The notes under the pieces were generated by a model. It was not told where the DNA came from. It ran no database searches and was given only the letters and a program-made list of their open reading frames with translations. From the NCBI RefSeq assembly GCF_011761945.1, contig NZ_JAASQV010000001.1:868001-932000 (forward strand): DNA of 64,000 bases. Direction: 5' to 3'. A program made the translations under genes and the position numbers. Positions 32,507 to 42,215 of the stretch are shown here, one piece after another. The DNA is from Sphingomonas leidyi. Lineage in GTDB: Bacteria > Pseudomonadota > Alphaproteobacteria > Sphingomonadales > Sphingomonadaceae. Position 1 is the stretch's first letter. The number at the start of each line of letters is the position of its first letter.

Positions 32507-33256
32507 ATGCCCTTCGTCGCCACCATCCTCACGCTCTACCCGGAGATGTTTCCCGGTCCGCTCGGCATCTCGCTCGCGGGCAGGGGGCTGCGCGAGGGGC
32601 TGTGGAGCATGGAGGCCGTCCAGATCCGCGACTTCGCGACCGACAGGCATCGCTCGGTCGACGACACGCCGGCCGGCGGCGGAGCGGGGATGGTGATGCG
32701 CGCCGACGTGATCGCCGCCGCGCTCGACAGCGTCGTGCCGGGCCAGGGGCCCGCGCGCCCGATCCTCGCGATGACGCCCCGCGGCAAGCCGTTGACGCAG
32801 GATCGGGTCCGCGCGCTGGCCGACGGCCCCGGCGCGGTGATCCTGTGCGGCCGGTTCGAGGGGATCGACGAGCGATTGTTCGAGGCGCGCGACATCGAGC
32901 AGGTCTCGATCGGCGACTATATCCTCTCGGGCGGCGAGATGGCGGCGCTCACGCTTCTCGACGCTTGCATTCGCCTCATTCCCGGAGTAATGGGCGCGCC
33001 TTCCAGCGGCATGGACGAGAGCTTCGAAACGGGGCTGCTCGAATATCCGCAATATACCCGACCTGTCGAATGGGAAGGGCGCACGATCCCCGAAGTGCTG
33101 CGATCGGGGGATCATGCGAAGATCGAGGCCTGGCGACGCGCCCGTGCCGAGAGCGATACACGGCTACGGAGGCCGGACCTTTGGGAGCGCCACGAGGGCG
33201 CTCGGGTCCAACCTCCCTCTGGCGCGCGGCGACGAAAACAGGACGATGTGAAATGA
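32507..33256 (+). CDS. trmD: TrmD, tRNA (guanine-37-N1) methyltransferase
   Basis: This 249-residue SPOUT methyltransferase makes m1G37. The SAM-binding knot is seen in [19 protein letters not shown] and [18 protein letters not shown], and the N-terminal [18 protein letters not shown] is standard. It starts at ATG 32507; the 218 bases upstream hold the terminator and no convincing gene. The stop overlaps the rplS start (ATGA). In most bacteria it follows rimM directly; here about 4 kb of other genes intervene. Confidence 0.95.
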   Translation: MPFVATILTLYPEMFPGPLGISLAGRGLREGLWSMEAVQIRDFATDRHRSVDDTPAGGGAGMVMRADVIAAALDSVVPGQGPARPILAMTPRGKPLTQDRVRALADGPGAVILCGRFEGIDERLFEARDIEQVSIGDYILSGGEMAALTLLDACIRLIPGVMGAPSSGMDESFETGLLEYPQYTRPVEWEGRTIPEVLRSGDHAKIEAWRRARAESDTRLRRPDLWERHEGARVQPPSGARRRKQDDVK

Positions 33257-33639
33257 ACCTGATCCAGACGCTCGAAGCCGAGCAGATCGCCAAGTTCAAC
33301 GCGGCGAAGAAGATTCCGGAGTTTCGCCCGGGCGACACCCTCAAGGTCGGCGTGAAGGTCGTCGAAGGCGAGCGCACCCGCGTGCAGAACTATGAGGGCG
33401 TGTGCATCGCCCGCTCGAACAAGGGCATGGGTTCCTCGTTCACTGTCCGCAAGATTTCCTTCGGCGAGGGCGTCGAGCGCGTCTTCCCGCTCTATTCGCC
33501 GAACATCGACAGCATCGAAGTGGTCCGCCGCGGTGTCGTGCGTCGCGCGAAGCTCTATTATCTGCGTGGCCGCACCGGCAAGTCGGCGCGTATCGCCGAG
33601 CGTCGCGAGGTCCGCACCGAGGCAGTTGCCGCCGAATAA
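33253..33639 (+). CDS. rplS: 50S ribosomal protein L19
   Basis: This 128-residue protein has the L19 signatures [55 protein letters not shown] and [20 protein letters not shown]. It lies at the 30S-50S interface. It overlaps trmD by four bases. The strong terminator at 33662 ends the operon. Confidence 0.97.
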   Translation: MNLIQTLEAEQIAKFNAAKKIPEFRPGDTLKVGVKVVEGERTRVQNYEGVCIARSNKGMGSSFTVRKISFGEGVERVFPLYSPNIDSIEVVRRGVVRRAKLYYLRGRTGKSARIAERREVRTEAVAAE

Positions 33640-33661
33640 GCCCGGCTGCATTCGAACGAGC

Positions 33662-33703
33662 GCGGGGCGCGGAGGCAGACGGCTTCCGCGCCCCGCTTCG
33701 TTT
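33662..33703 (+). terminator. rho-independent terminator after rplS
   Basis: GCGGGGCGCGGA and TCCGCGCCCCGC form a 12-bp stem followed by TTCGTTT, 22 bases after the L19 stop. Confidence 0.85.
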
Positions 33704-33821
33704 GCGCGCCATCGCGAGCTTCGTCGAGCGGGGCGGCGGGTTTGTCGCAGCACCGATTGAGACTCGGTCCCGGGCCGGGAACCATGCTTCCGAAGCCATG
33801 CCGGCATTTGGGGGACGATCG

Positions 33822-35360
33822 ATGCAATCCCGGTTCCGTATCGCCATGCTGGTGTTCCTGCTGTTGCTCGGCCTCCTCCAGGCATTGCCGGCCGCCGCGC
33901 AGCGATCGCGGAGCCTGCCGCTCGGGGAGCGCAGGAATCCCGAGGCGAATGTCGAAAATTGGTTCATTCAGCTCGAAGAATATCAGCGCTACCCGCAGGT
34001 AGCGCGCGATCTGCGTTGCCAGGCCCTGCTCGAAGAGATCGCCTGGATGTATTTCGGCACCGAGAACCTGCCGAGCATGCGCATTCAGGGCGTGGACAAG
34101 CTCAAATGGGGCGCGCTGAAGCCCCGGATCTCCGCCGAGGAGGAGCGGTTGAGCGCCGCGCTTCGCAATGCCGCGCTGGCGCCGGCCGATCGCGCCTGGA
34201 ACGCCGCGAAGCAATGGCCGGCATCTTCCTACAAGAACTATCTGAAACTCTACAACGGAGTCCGATATCACGCCGGACTTCATCTGGCCGGGGGGCGAGG
34301 CGCGCAGGCGCTGAACGCCCGTTCGTCCCAATGCCTGGCCGATCCCGCCGCGACTCCGCTCGCGCAACAGGTCCTGGCCTTGCTGGCCAAGCCGATCCGC
34401 GGCCTTCCCACGATGGCGGGAGTGAGCTTCATGCAGGGGCTGCCGATGCGCCTGCCGGGCTATCTCTATCAGCCCGAAGGATATCGGCACATCGTCTGCG
34501 CATCGCTCGTCGAAAGCATCGCCAATCAGCGTTTCGGCCATGTGCCGGGCGCCGGCGAGCCCATCCCGCAGGGTTGGGAAACCGGCGCTACGGCGCGCCT
34601 GTCGTCGCAAGCGGCGGCGTTCCGCAGCCTGCACGTTCGCACCGCCCGGGCAATCCATCAGGCGGGGATGGGCGCCGTCGGCGCCGTCACTCCCGCGGAC
34701 AGGCAGGCATGGCAGCAGAGCTACAGCTTTGCGGCGGTTCGAGTCTCGGGGTTGGCGCAGAAGGGCGTGGCCGAGGAGAAGTTGCGCGATCCGGCGATGG
34801 GGTGCTCCGGCTTTGCCGGCGTGAAGGAGATACTCGCCCCTGCCGCCCCGGCCACGATGGCGAGCGGCCCGGTGGGAATAGGCTCCTGGCCCGATCGCCG
34901 CGTCGGCTATCTGGCCGATGACGCGGCGTTTCGCCCGATGTTCTGTTCGGCGCTCGTCCATGCCGCCTATAACTGGCGCGTCGTCGAGAAGGACTGGTTC
35001 CGGGCTCCGGCCGGGAAGCAGAGCCACTGGTCCCGCGCCGCGGGCTTCCCGGAGCCGGAGCCCGCATCCCCGGCCGAGTTGCAGATGCGCCAGGCCGTGC
35101 GCAAGGCGATACAGGCGTTGTACGAGGCGGGGCAGGTGGATGCGGAGGCGAAGCGCTGGGGCAATGGTCCGAACGCAGCCTACAGCGTCTATGGCGGGGA
35201 CTATAACCTGTTGTTGAACAAGGCGCAGAGCATCGTGCAGGCGCGCAAGGCGGTGGCGGCGTTCAACGAGCCGCGCCTTGCCTGTGCCAGCTTGCCCCAA
35301 CTCGCGCCGGTGCTGGCGGCGGTGCGGCAGCGGCTGGCGGCGGAGGACGGACGCCGCTAG
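33822..35360 (+). CDS. large secreted protein of unknown function
   Basis: This protein has 512 residues from ATG 33822 (another in-frame ATG is at 33798). The signal peptide MQSRFRIAMLVFLLLLGLLQ ends at ALPAAAQ. The mature part is helical with scattered Cys (ARDLRCQALLEE, ARSSQCLADP, HIVCASLVES, MGCSGFAGV, RPMFCSALVHA, PRLACASLP), consistent with disulfide bonding in the periplasm. I recognise no domain. It stands alone between L19 and the minus-strand bundle gene. Confidence 0.72.
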   Translation: MQSRFRIAMLVFLLLLGLLQALPAAAQRSRSLPLGERRNPEANVENWFIQLEEYQRYPQVARDLRCQALLEEIAWMYFGTENLPSMRIQGVDKLKWGALKPRISAEEERLSAALRNAALAPADRAWNAAKQWPASSYKNYLKLYNGVRYHAGLHLAGGRGAQALNARSSQCLADPAATPLAQQVLALLAKPIRGLPTMAGVSFMQGLPMRLPGYLYQPEGYRHIVCASLVESIANQRFGHVPGAGEPIPQGWETGATARLSSQAAAFRSLHVRTARAIHQAGMGAVGAVTPADRQAWQQSYSFAAVRVSGLAQKGVAEEKLRDPAMGCSGFAGVKEILAPAAPATMASGPVGIGSWPDRRVGYLADDAAFRPMFCSALVHAAYNWRVVEKDWFRAPAGKQSHWSRAAGFPEPEPASPAELQMRQAVRKAIQALYEAGQVDAEAKRWGNGPNAAYSVYGGDYNLLLNKAQSIVQARKAVAAFNEPRLACASLPQLAPVLAAVRQRLAAEDGRR

Positions 35361-35381
35361 CCGTCGCCGCGGCCCGGCGCG

Positions 35382-35834
35382 TCAGCCCGCCGCCTGGAGC
35401 AGGTCCCGCAGCTTCTTCGCCGTATCGTGCCCCTTGAGCACCGATGCATAGCATTCCCGAACCACGCCGAGCGCGCCCGTCGACATCCGCTCGTCGTGCA
35501 GCACGCGATCGAACTCTTCCTTCAGATAATCCTCGCCGCGCTCGATTTCGCTCAGGATCGCTTCGTCGCCGCCACCCAGCACTCGGCGCAGATCCTCCAC
35601 GCGGCGATGGATGGTCGCGGCGGTCGAGCCATATTCCGCCGGCGTGCCGCCCAGCTCACGGCTCTTGGTCGAGAGCGCGTCGATCACGCGGCGGCGTTCG
35701 TCGGCCATATCGTCGAAAAAGGCGCGGAAGCGGCCGGCATCGGCGTGCCTGGCCGAATGTTCGTAGCCGCGCACGCTGTCGATGGTGGTGACGATCAGGT
35801 CGTCCAGCTTGGACACGTCGTGATTGGTGGACAT
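35382..35834 (-). CDS. PA2169-type four-helix-bundle stress protein (DUF2383)
   Basis: This 150-residue protein is predicted all-helical, with repeated acidic residues in ferritin-like spacing: LDDLIVTTIDSVRGYEHSAR, MADERRRVIDALSTK, SEIERGEDYLKEEFDRVLHD, then a closing helix. This matches the PA2169/DUF2383 family, ferritin-like bundles of unknown function often induced by stress. AGGGAGAA precedes the ATG. Confidence 0.82.
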   Translation of the reverse strand: MSTNHDVSKLDDLIVTTIDSVRGYEHSARHADAGRFRAFFDDMADERRRVIDALSTKSRELGGTPAEYGSTAATIHRRVEDLRRVLGGGDEAILSEIERGEDYLKEEFDRVLHDERMSTGALGVVRECYASVLKGHDTAKKLRDLLQAAG

Positions 35835-35919
35835 GCGGGTTCTCCCTGCGATCGGAATTCGCTGGAAGAACCCGGCACGGCCGCGGCAGGTTGCCGAAAA
35901 TTGATGGTTAGTCAGATAT

Positions 35920-36297
35920 TCAGGCGTAGCTGACGATCTCGAATTCGGTCCCGTCATGGTCGAGGAAATAGAAGCGCCGGCCGGGATCGTAATCGGCATG
36001 GTTGAACGGGATCAGCCCGGCCGCGACGACGCGGCGCTCGATTTCGTCGAGATCGTCGACCAGGATGCCGACATGATTGAGCGGACGGCCCTTCTCGAAG
36101 GTTGCCTGATCGGGCGTCTCGGGCGGAGTGTAGACCGCGAGATAGGTGCGATCGTCGCCGACATGGATGGTACGGCCGCCGTCGCGCGCCGGGCCTTCCC
36201 AGCGGATGTGCCAGTCGAACAGGTCGCCGAGCAGCTTCGCCGCGCGCTCGGGGCTGCGCACCGTCACGTTCACATGCTCGATATAGGGTTGGGACAT
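35920..36297 (-). CDS. VOC/glyoxalase-fold protein, likely SoxR target
   Basis: This 125-residue protein folds as two beta-alpha-beta-beta-beta units: YIEHVNVTVRSPERAAKLLG gives the first metal-ligand His, NHVGILVDDLDEIERRV the second, and EFEIVSY the final acidic ligand. Such proteins act on glyoxals, aromatic rings or antibiotics; the substrate is unknown. Its only promoter contains a SoxR-like box divergent from soxR, so induction by redox-cycling compounds is the best guess. Confidence 0.87.
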   Translation of the reverse strand: MSQPYIEHVNVTVRSPERAAKLLGDLFDWHIRWEGPARDGGRTIHVGDDRTYLAVYTPPETPDQATFEKGRPLNHVGILVDDLDEIERRVVAAGLIPFNHADYDPGRRFYFLDHDGTEFEIVSYA

Positions 36298-36331
36298 GGA
36301 TTTCCTTTCCGGTTGGATGCCATGTCGCGAG

Positions 36332-36362
36332 CAGCTACAACCTCAACCTAAGTTCAGGTCAA
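36332..36362 (-). promoter_or_regulatory. SoxR-type promoter with a 19-base spacer
   Basis: On the minus strand TTGACC (36362-36357) is followed by exactly 19 bases and then TAGCTG (36337-36332). The dyad ACCTCAACCTAAGTTCAGGT (36340-36359, 16 of 20 symmetric) lies between. The over-long spacer that MerR-family activators untwist fits SoxR, whose gene is adjacent and divergent. The promoter points at the VOC gene. Confidence 0.85.
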
Positions 36363-36375
36363 GCGGGAAATCGAC

Positions 36376-36843
36376 GTGCGCGGGAACGAGCTTCTGACGA
36401 TCGGCGAACTGGCGGCGCGCACGGGCATCGCGGTCTCGGCCGTGCGCTTCTACGAAGGGAAGGGGATCGTGCATCCGATCCGCACGCGCGGCAATCAGCG
36501 CAGGTTCCTGCGTTCGGACATCCGCCGCATCTCCTTCGCACTGATCGCCCAGCAATTGGGCCTCACCTTGCCGCAGATCGCGGACGAGCTGCGCAAGCCG
36601 CCCGAGGGGCGCACGCCCACAAGCGAGGATTGGGCACGGATCAGCAGCGCCATCCGCCGACGGATCGAGGTGCAGATGGCCCGGCTCCAGCGCACGCTCG
36701 ACGATCTCGACGGTTGCATCGGCTGCGGTTGCCTGAGCCTCCGGAAGTGCGCGCTCTACAATCCGGATGACCGCGCCGCGCTGAACGGCGCCGGTCCGCG
36801 TTTCATCCTCGTCTCGCGCAAGGTGGCGCTGGGCCTGGACTAA
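36376..36843 (+). CDS. soxR: SoxR redox-sensing MerR-family activator
   Basis: This protein has 155 residues from a GTG. The winged helix-turn-helix LTIGELAARTGIAVSAVRFYE is followed by a dimerisation helix and the SoxR [2Fe-2S] motif with Cys114, Cys117, Cys119 and Cys125 in CIGCGCLSLRKC. SoxR turns on genes when its cluster is oxidised by superoxide or redox-active metabolites. It faces the VOC gene across 78 bases containing the predicted box. No soxS is seen, which is normal outside enterics. Confidence 0.95.
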   Translation: MRGNELLTIGELAARTGIAVSAVRFYEGKGIVHPIRTRGNQRRFLRSDIRRISFALIAQQLGLTLPQIADELRKPPEGRTPTSEDWARISSAIRRRIEVQMARLQRTLDDLDGCIGCGCLSLRKCALYNPDDRAALNGAGPRFILVSRKVALGLD

Positions 36844-37000
36844 GGCATGGCTCTCGCGGGTCTCCGCCATCGGCTCGTCGCACGGCGCGCTCGAACCGTC
36901 CGCTCGGCGAGCGGGCGTTCCGGGCCTGTTCATCTGCCGGACAGCTTTACCGGAACACGCAAGGCGCGCCGGTGGGGGGCAATTTGAAGGAGGTTGCTCA

Positions 37001-37861
37001 ATGCGTGTCATTTCCAAAAAGCAGGGGGTTCGCTTCCTGGCTGCCATGCTGGCCGTATCTGCGTCGGGCGGCGCATATGCGCAGCAGCAGAGCGCGCCCG
37101 ATCCCAATATCGTCGTGAACGGTCCTGCCCCGTCCGCGATGACCGAAGGGCCCGAAATCAAGGGCGTCATCACCGCGCGCACCGGCGACAGGATGAAGGT
37201 CACGAGCGCCGATGGCGCAAGCACGACGATCGCCATCACCGACATGACGCGGGTCAAGGCGGGAGGCGGTCTGTTCGGTGGCAGCAAGCTCGCCCCGAAC
37301 GCGCTGCTCAACGGACTGCCGGTCACCGTCAAGACGATGCAGGCGGACGGCATGCTGGTGGCGAGCCAGATCAGCCTTCGGAAGAACGACCTCAGGACCG
37401 CGACGATGATCCAGAGCGGAACGTCGCAGCGCTTCGAGGAGCAGGCGGCGGCTACCGAGGCCCTGCGCGGCCGCATGGCCGATATCGACAAGTACAACGT
37501 CAAGAGCACGACGAACGTGCACTTCGATGTCGGCAAGACGGAAATTTCTCCTCAGGACAAGGCCGAGCTCTGCACCGCCGCGAATTCGGCCGGGCAGACG
37601 GAGAATGCCCTGTTGCTGGTGGTCGGCTATACGGATTCGACCGGAAGCGACGACTTCAACCAGGAACTCAGCGAAAAGCGTGCCGGCCGCGTCATCAACT
37701 ATCTGCAGCAGGTCTGCGGATGGAAGCCGTACCGCATGCTGACTCCGACCGGCATGGCCAAGGCTGATCCGGCGGCGAGCAACGACACGCCCGAAGGCAA
37801 GGCGCAGAACCGCCGCGTTGCAGTGAACGTCCTGGTCAGCAAGAGCGTCGACGGCCTGTAA
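37001..37861 (+). CDS. OmpA-family outer-membrane/peptidoglycan-binding protein
   Basis: This 286-residue protein has a signal peptide (about residues 1-27, ending GAYAQ). Residues about 45-130 form a beta-rich domain I cannot name (KGVITARTGDRMKVTSADG). The C-terminal OmpA domain has VHFDVGKTEISPQDK, VVGYTDSTGSDDFNQELSEK and NRRVAVNVLVSK, which anchor to peptidoglycan. It begins with GAAGGAGG just before the ATG. Confidence 0.88.
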   Translation: MRVISKKQGVRFLAAMLAVSASGGAYAQQQSAPDPNIVVNGPAPSAMTEGPEIKGVITARTGDRMKVTSADGASTTIAITDMTRVKAGGGLFGGSKLAPNALLNGLPVTVKTMQADGMLVASQISLRKNDLRTATMIQSGTSQRFEEQAAATEALRGRMADIDKYNVKSTTNVHFDVGKTEISPQDKAELCTAANSAGQTENALLLVVGYTDSTGSDDFNQELSEKRAGRVINYLQQVCGWKPYRMLTPTGMAKADPAASNDTPEGKAQNRRVAVNVLVSKSVDGL

Positions 37862-37867
37862 GCTGCG

Positions 37868-37900
37868 GGAGCCGGGAGCGGCAATGTCGCTCCCGGCTCC
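37868..37900. terminator. strong hairpin after the OmpA-like gene
   Basis: GGAGCCGGGAGCG and CGCTCCCGGCTCC form a perfect 13-bp stem with a 7-base loop, but no U-run follows. It probably ends or stabilises the upstream message and sits 85 bases before the convergent peptidase remnant. Confidence 0.6.
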
Positions 37901-37984
37901 ATGCATGCCTCCGCAAGCGGCGGTGGCGTCCGGCAAGGGGGATCGTCGCGGAAGCTCGGAAAGCCGATATCCGGGCGACGGACC

Positions 37985-39475
37985 CTAACGTTGCCGGATG
38001 CGGGAAAGCGCCTCCTTCAGGACCAGGTCCTCCGCGGCGCCGATCGGCGGTCGTGGGATCGCGATGTCCGGCGCTACGCCCGAGACATCGTCCTTGCCAT
38101 TTGGCCGGACGAAATGACTCTTGGGATAGGTCACCACGATCTGCGTCCCCGGCAGGGTGAAGGACTGGACGGATGCGAAGTTGGAAGCCACGTCGGCGGT
38201 TTCTTCTCCGATGACCTTCCCGAAACCATAGTCCTGAACGAGCGCGGCGACGGAGGTTGCGTTCGAATAGCTATGCCTGTTGATCAGCGCCCACACCTGT
38301 CCGTGGAAGCGAGGTTCGCCACGCGGCTGGACGAGGGGAAGATCATATTTGTATCGCGTGCCGTTCGGAGTGTGCGCCTCGGCATCCATCTGGCTGGCAA
38401 AGGAGGGATCGATCGGCGTTCCGGCGGCGCGCTGGCGGGCATAGTCCGCCTTGGTGGCTGCGCTTGCCTTCAAGGTGAAGGAGGAAGTGAACCGAAACGG
38501 CCGGGTAGCGAACCAGGCGACCATCGGATCGCTGAAGCTATTGTCCCCTCCCGGGTTGTTGCGCAGATCGAGGATCAGGTCGGTGGCCCCGCTCGCCAGG
38601 ATCTTCCGGAAGCTGTCGTCGATAAAGGCCAGGAACGATGCTGCCTGATAGGAGGGAGCGGAGCCGGCCGATGGCTGTTCGATATTGAAGAACGGGCCAG
38701 GCCGGAGATAGGCGATCCCGTTGCCGAGCGGCTTGTACTCCCGGGTCGAGAAATCGGTGGCGAAGCTTCCGGTGGGATATTTTGCGGCGAGGGCGCGGCG
38801 CTGGGCCAGCGTCAGTGCGGGAACCGAGATCGTCTGGGGCCGTCCGGCAACGATCGCCGTCACTTCGATCGACGCGACCTGCCCCCGGTCGAGCCACAGC
38901 AGCACGGGAAAGCTCTCTTCCATCTACGCATGGGCCATATACGGCCGCTCCGCGGAGACGTAGCTGCCCAGGTGCGCGATGACGTCGTGGACCGGCTTGC
39001 CGTCGATCGCGATGATTTCGGTGCCGGCGCGTAGCTTGCCGCCATCATCCGCCGGTTCCGTCAGCAGGACCTTGTTTCCATCGACGCGAATGAACAACGG
39101 CAGCAGCGTCCCACCCCCCTGGAGGTAGGTCACGAACTCGACTACCGGCGCCTCGATGCGCGCATGGCCGATCTTCCCATAGGCCACGAATTTCTGGAAC
39201 ATCGTTGCGACTGCAACCGAGGTCATCGGCCCGCGGATGGAGTCGCTTAGCGTCCGGTAGAGCTTGTCATATTCGGCCTTGGAGCGATGGGCATAGAGAT
39301 CGAAATGCGCTTGCTGCAGCGTTTCGTAGAGAAGCTTGAGATCCGAGCGAGCAACCTCCGGAGCAACGATCGACGGCAAGCCGGATTCCGGGGGCGCCGG
39401 CGGAGCGGTACTGGCAGCTGTCGGGTTCGTGGCCGCGAACGTCGCGAGCATGGCGAGGGCCAGTCTGATCTGCAT
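37985..39475 (-). pseudogene. S41-family (tail-specific type) peptidase interrupted by an amber codon
   Basis: Two open stretches lie in the same frame: 38924-39475 (N-terminal half, signal peptide MQIRLALAMLATFAATNPTA and a PDZ-like part) and 37985-38923 (the catalytic half). They are separated only by TAG at 38924-38926, which is immediately followed by an ATG. Read through, ERPYMAHA-x-MEESFPVLL makes one continuous S41 protein of about 496 residues. The catalytic half has LILDLRNNPGGDNSF, RHSYSNATSVAALVQD and GKVIGEETAD. It is either a true nonsense mutation, a sequencing error or two genes; a second start at the ATG would make only the C-terminal half. Confidence 0.8.
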
Positions 39476-39673
39476 GCCGGCATCGTAATCAATGTCGGTT
39501 GCCCCGATCAACTGGACGCTCCCGGGATCGGCACGAAATGCGAATGAAATGGAAACATCGTCGCGTGATTTTATTGCCGGAGCGCGCAAGATTCGTGAAG
39601 TGCGGCGCACCCGCCGGGGCTTTACCGCGCCGCGTTCCCCCGCAATAACGCTGCCCCAAGGAGAATGGGGTTT

Positions 39674-41896
39674 ATGCGGAAATGGCTGGTCGGGCTTGCG
39701 ATGCTGGGAACGCCGCTGATGGCGAATGACGCCTTGGCGCAGACGAAGGGGCTCACGCTCGAGCGCGTCTTCGCCAGCCCCGATCTGAACGGACCGCAGC
39801 CCCGCGCCGCCAAGCTTTCGCCCGACGGCAAGTTCCTGACGCTTCTGCGCAACCGTGCCGACGAGAAGGAACGGTTCGACCTGTGGGCGATGGACACGCG
39901 CACCGGCGAGTGGCGGATGCTCGTCGATTCGAAGAAGGTCGGCACCGGCGCCGCGCTTTCCGAGGCCGAGAAGATGCAGCGCGAGCGCGCGCGCATCGGC
40001 GGCAGCAAGGGCATCGTCGCCTATGACTGGGCGCCCGACGGCAAGTCTGTGCTCGTGCCGCTGGAAGGCGAGCTCTATCGCGCCGGAATCGACGGCACCA
40101 TCGCGAAGCTGCCCGCCAAGGCCGGGCCCAAGCTCAATGCCGAGGTCAGCCCCGCGGGCGGCTATGTCTCCTGGGTGCAGGACCAGAATCTGGTGGTGCT
40201 GGGCGCGGCCGGGGGCGAGCCGCGCGCCATCACCGACGACGGCCGGGGCACCGTCCATTGGGGCGAGGCCGAGTTCGTCGCGCAGGAGGAAATGGCGCGG
40301 TTCAACGGCTATTGGTGGTCGCCGGACGACAAATATGTCGCGGTCGAGCGCTTCGACGAGGCGCCGGTGGGCATCGTCACCCGCGCCGCGATCGGCGCCG
40401 AGGGCACGCAGCTCTTCCAGCAGCGCTATCCCAAGGCCGGCACGCCCAATGCGAAGGTTGCGCTCTATGTGATGGACCCGCAGGGCGGGCACAAGGTTGC
40501 GGTGGATCTCGGTGCCGATGCCGATATCTATCTCGCCCGGGTCGACTGGTCGCAGGACGGCAGGACGCTCTACGTCCAGCGCCAGAACCGCGAGCAGACC
40601 GTGCTCGACCTGCTCCAGGTCGATCCCGCCACCGGCAAGTCGATCCTGCTGTTCAGCGAGAAGGCGCGCGCCAGGAGCTGGGTGAACCTCTCCAAGGCGC
40701 TCACGCCGCTCGGCGACGGCAGCCTGCTCTGGTGGTCCGAGCGCGACGGCCATGGCCATCTCTATCGCTTCGCCAAGGGCAAGTTCGCCCAGATCACCAA
40801 AGGCGATTGGGAAGTGACTCCCGATATTGTCGGCGTCGACGAGGCCAGGGGGCGCGTCTTCTTCCTCGGCAACAAGGACGGGGTGCTCGAGCGGCACCTC
40901 TATTCGGCCGACTATCGCAAGGGTGGGGCGGTGACGCGCCTCACCGAGGCCGGCTGGTGGAACGAGGCGGTGATGGACCTCTCGGGCACCCACGCGATCG
41001 TCAAGCGCTCGAACCCGAGCCAGCCCGCCCAGACCTATCTCGCCGATGCCTCCGGCAAGCGCATCGCCTGGGTGAACGAGAATGCGGTCACCGCCGCGGA
41101 TCACCCCTACAACGCCTATCTCGCCGGCCATCGCGAGCGCAGCTTCGGCACGATCAAGGCGGCGGACGGCTCGGTGCTGCACTGGGAGATGATCACGCCG
41201 AAGCTGGAGCCGGGGAGGAAATATCCGGTGTTCTTCCAGCATTATGGCGGCCCGCATGCGCAGCAGGTGAGCAAGGCCTGGGGCGGCGCGCTCCAGCAAT
41301 ATCTCGTCTCGCGCGGCTATATCTGGTTCCAGCTCGACAATCGCGGCTCGGCCAATCGCGGCGTCGATTTCGAGAGCCAGATCTGGCACGCGATGGGCTC
41401 GGTCGAGGTCGAGGACCAGGTGGCGGGTGCCAATTATCTGAAGTCGCTGGACTATGTCGATCCGAACAAGGTCGTCACCTATGGCTGGTCCTATGGCGGC
41501 TACATGACGCTCAAGCTGCTGGAGAAGGCGCCGGGCGTGTTCGCCGCGGGCGTGGCCGGCGCGCCGGTGACCAAGTGGGAACTGTACGACACCCATTATA
41601 CCGAACGCTACATGGGCGATCCGAACAAGGTGCCCGAGGCATACAAGGCGTCGGACAATATCGGCGAAGCGGCGAAGATCGCCGATCCGATGCTGCTGAT
41701 CCACGGCATGGCCGACGACAATGTCGTGTTCGAGAACAGCACCGCGCTGGCGGCGACGCTGCAAAGGGCCGAAGTGCCGTTCGAGATGATGTTCTACCCG
41801 GGCCACACCCACAAGGTCGGCGGCCCCGGCATCAGCGTGCACCTGTGGAACACGATCCTCGACTTCCTCGATCGGAAGACGGGGGCGAAGCGCTAG
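39674..41896 (+). CDS. secreted S9 (dipeptidyl-peptidase IV type) serine peptidase
   Basis: This protein has 740 residues from ATG 39674 (AAGGAG is 10 bases upstream). It has a signal peptide, MRKWLVGLAMLGTPLMANDA. Residues about 30-480 form the beta-propeller that guards the active site. The alpha/beta hydrolase part has the nucleophile Ser in YGWSYGGYMTLK, the Asp in MADDNVVFEN and the His in YPGHTHKVGG. It releases dipeptides from peptides with Pro or Ala at position two, outside the cytoplasm. A hairpin at 41930 follows. Confidence 0.93.
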   Translation: MRKWLVGLAMLGTPLMANDALAQTKGLTLERVFASPDLNGPQPRAAKLSPDGKFLTLLRNRADEKERFDLWAMDTRTGEWRMLVDSKKVGTGAALSEAEKMQRERARIGGSKGIVAYDWAPDGKSVLVPLEGELYRAGIDGTIAKLPAKAGPKLNAEVSPAGGYVSWVQDQNLVVLGAAGGEPRAITDDGRGTVHWGEAEFVAQEEMARFNGYWWSPDDKYVAVERFDEAPVGIVTRAAIGAEGTQLFQQRYPKAGTPNAKVALYVMDPQGGHKVAVDLGADADIYLARVDWSQDGRTLYVQRQNREQTVLDLLQVDPATGKSILLFSEKARARSWVNLSKALTPLGDGSLLWWSERDGHGHLYRFAKGKFAQITKGDWEVTPDIVGVDEARGRVFFLGNKDGVLERHLYSADYRKGGAVTRLTEAGWWNEAVMDLSGTHAIVKRSNPSQPAQTYLADASGKRIAWVNENAVTAADHPYNAYLAGHRERSFGTIKAADGSVLHWEMITPKLEPGRKYPVFFQHYGGPHAQQVSKAWGGALQQYLVSRGYIWFQLDNRGSANRGVDFESQIWHAMGSVEVEDQVAGANYLKSLDYVDPNKVVTYGWSYGGYMTLKLLEKAPGVFAAGVAGAPVTKWELYDTHYTERYMGDPNKVPEAYKASDNIGEAAKIADPMLLIHGMADDNVVFENSTALAATLQRAEVPFEMMFYPGHTHKVGGPGISVHLWNTILDFLDRKTGAKR

Positions 41897-41929
41897 CTCG
41901 GGATCGGGCGAGCGCCCGAGTTCCCGAAT

Positions 41930-41954
41930 GGCCGGGCGAGGAGATCGCCCGGCC
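41930..41954. terminator. hairpin between convergent genes
   Basis: GGCCGGGCGA and TCGCCCGGCC, 10 bp, lie between the S9 peptidase and the convergent small gene. They have no T-rich tail on either strand. Confidence 0.55.
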
Positions 41955-41972
41955 CCGGTCCCGGCCCGGCGC

Positions 41973-42191
41973 CTAGGCGCGATAATCGACGATGACGAAG
42001 TCCCCGAGGTCGGTGCGCTTGTACATCATCTCGAAACTGTCGTCGCGATCGTCCACGGGCCAATTCTCGCGCACGAACTTGGCGGTATCTTCCAGAAGCT
42101 GCGCCATTTCACGGGATCTCACGCCCCTGACGCTCACCCGGTGCGCGCCCCATTTCGCTGCACCCATCTCATCGTCGCTCGTATCGGTCAT
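41973..42191 (-). CDS. small acidic hypothetical protein
   Basis: This frame encodes 72 residues from the ATG at 42191. The earlier ATG at 42197 lies only two bases after AGGAGG, which is too close. There is no membrane segment. The ending FEMMYKRTDLGDFVIVDYRA looks structured, and the overall charge is near neutral to acidic. I recognise no family. It lies 24 bases after the patatin gene on the same strand, so the two may be co-transcribed. Confidence 0.6.
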   Translation of the reverse strand: MTDTSDDEMGAAKWGAHRVSVRGVRSREMAQLLEDTAKFVRENWPVDDRDDSFEMMYKRTDLGDFVIVDYRA

Positions 42192-42215
42192 GCGCATTTC
42201 CTCCTGTGCTGAACG

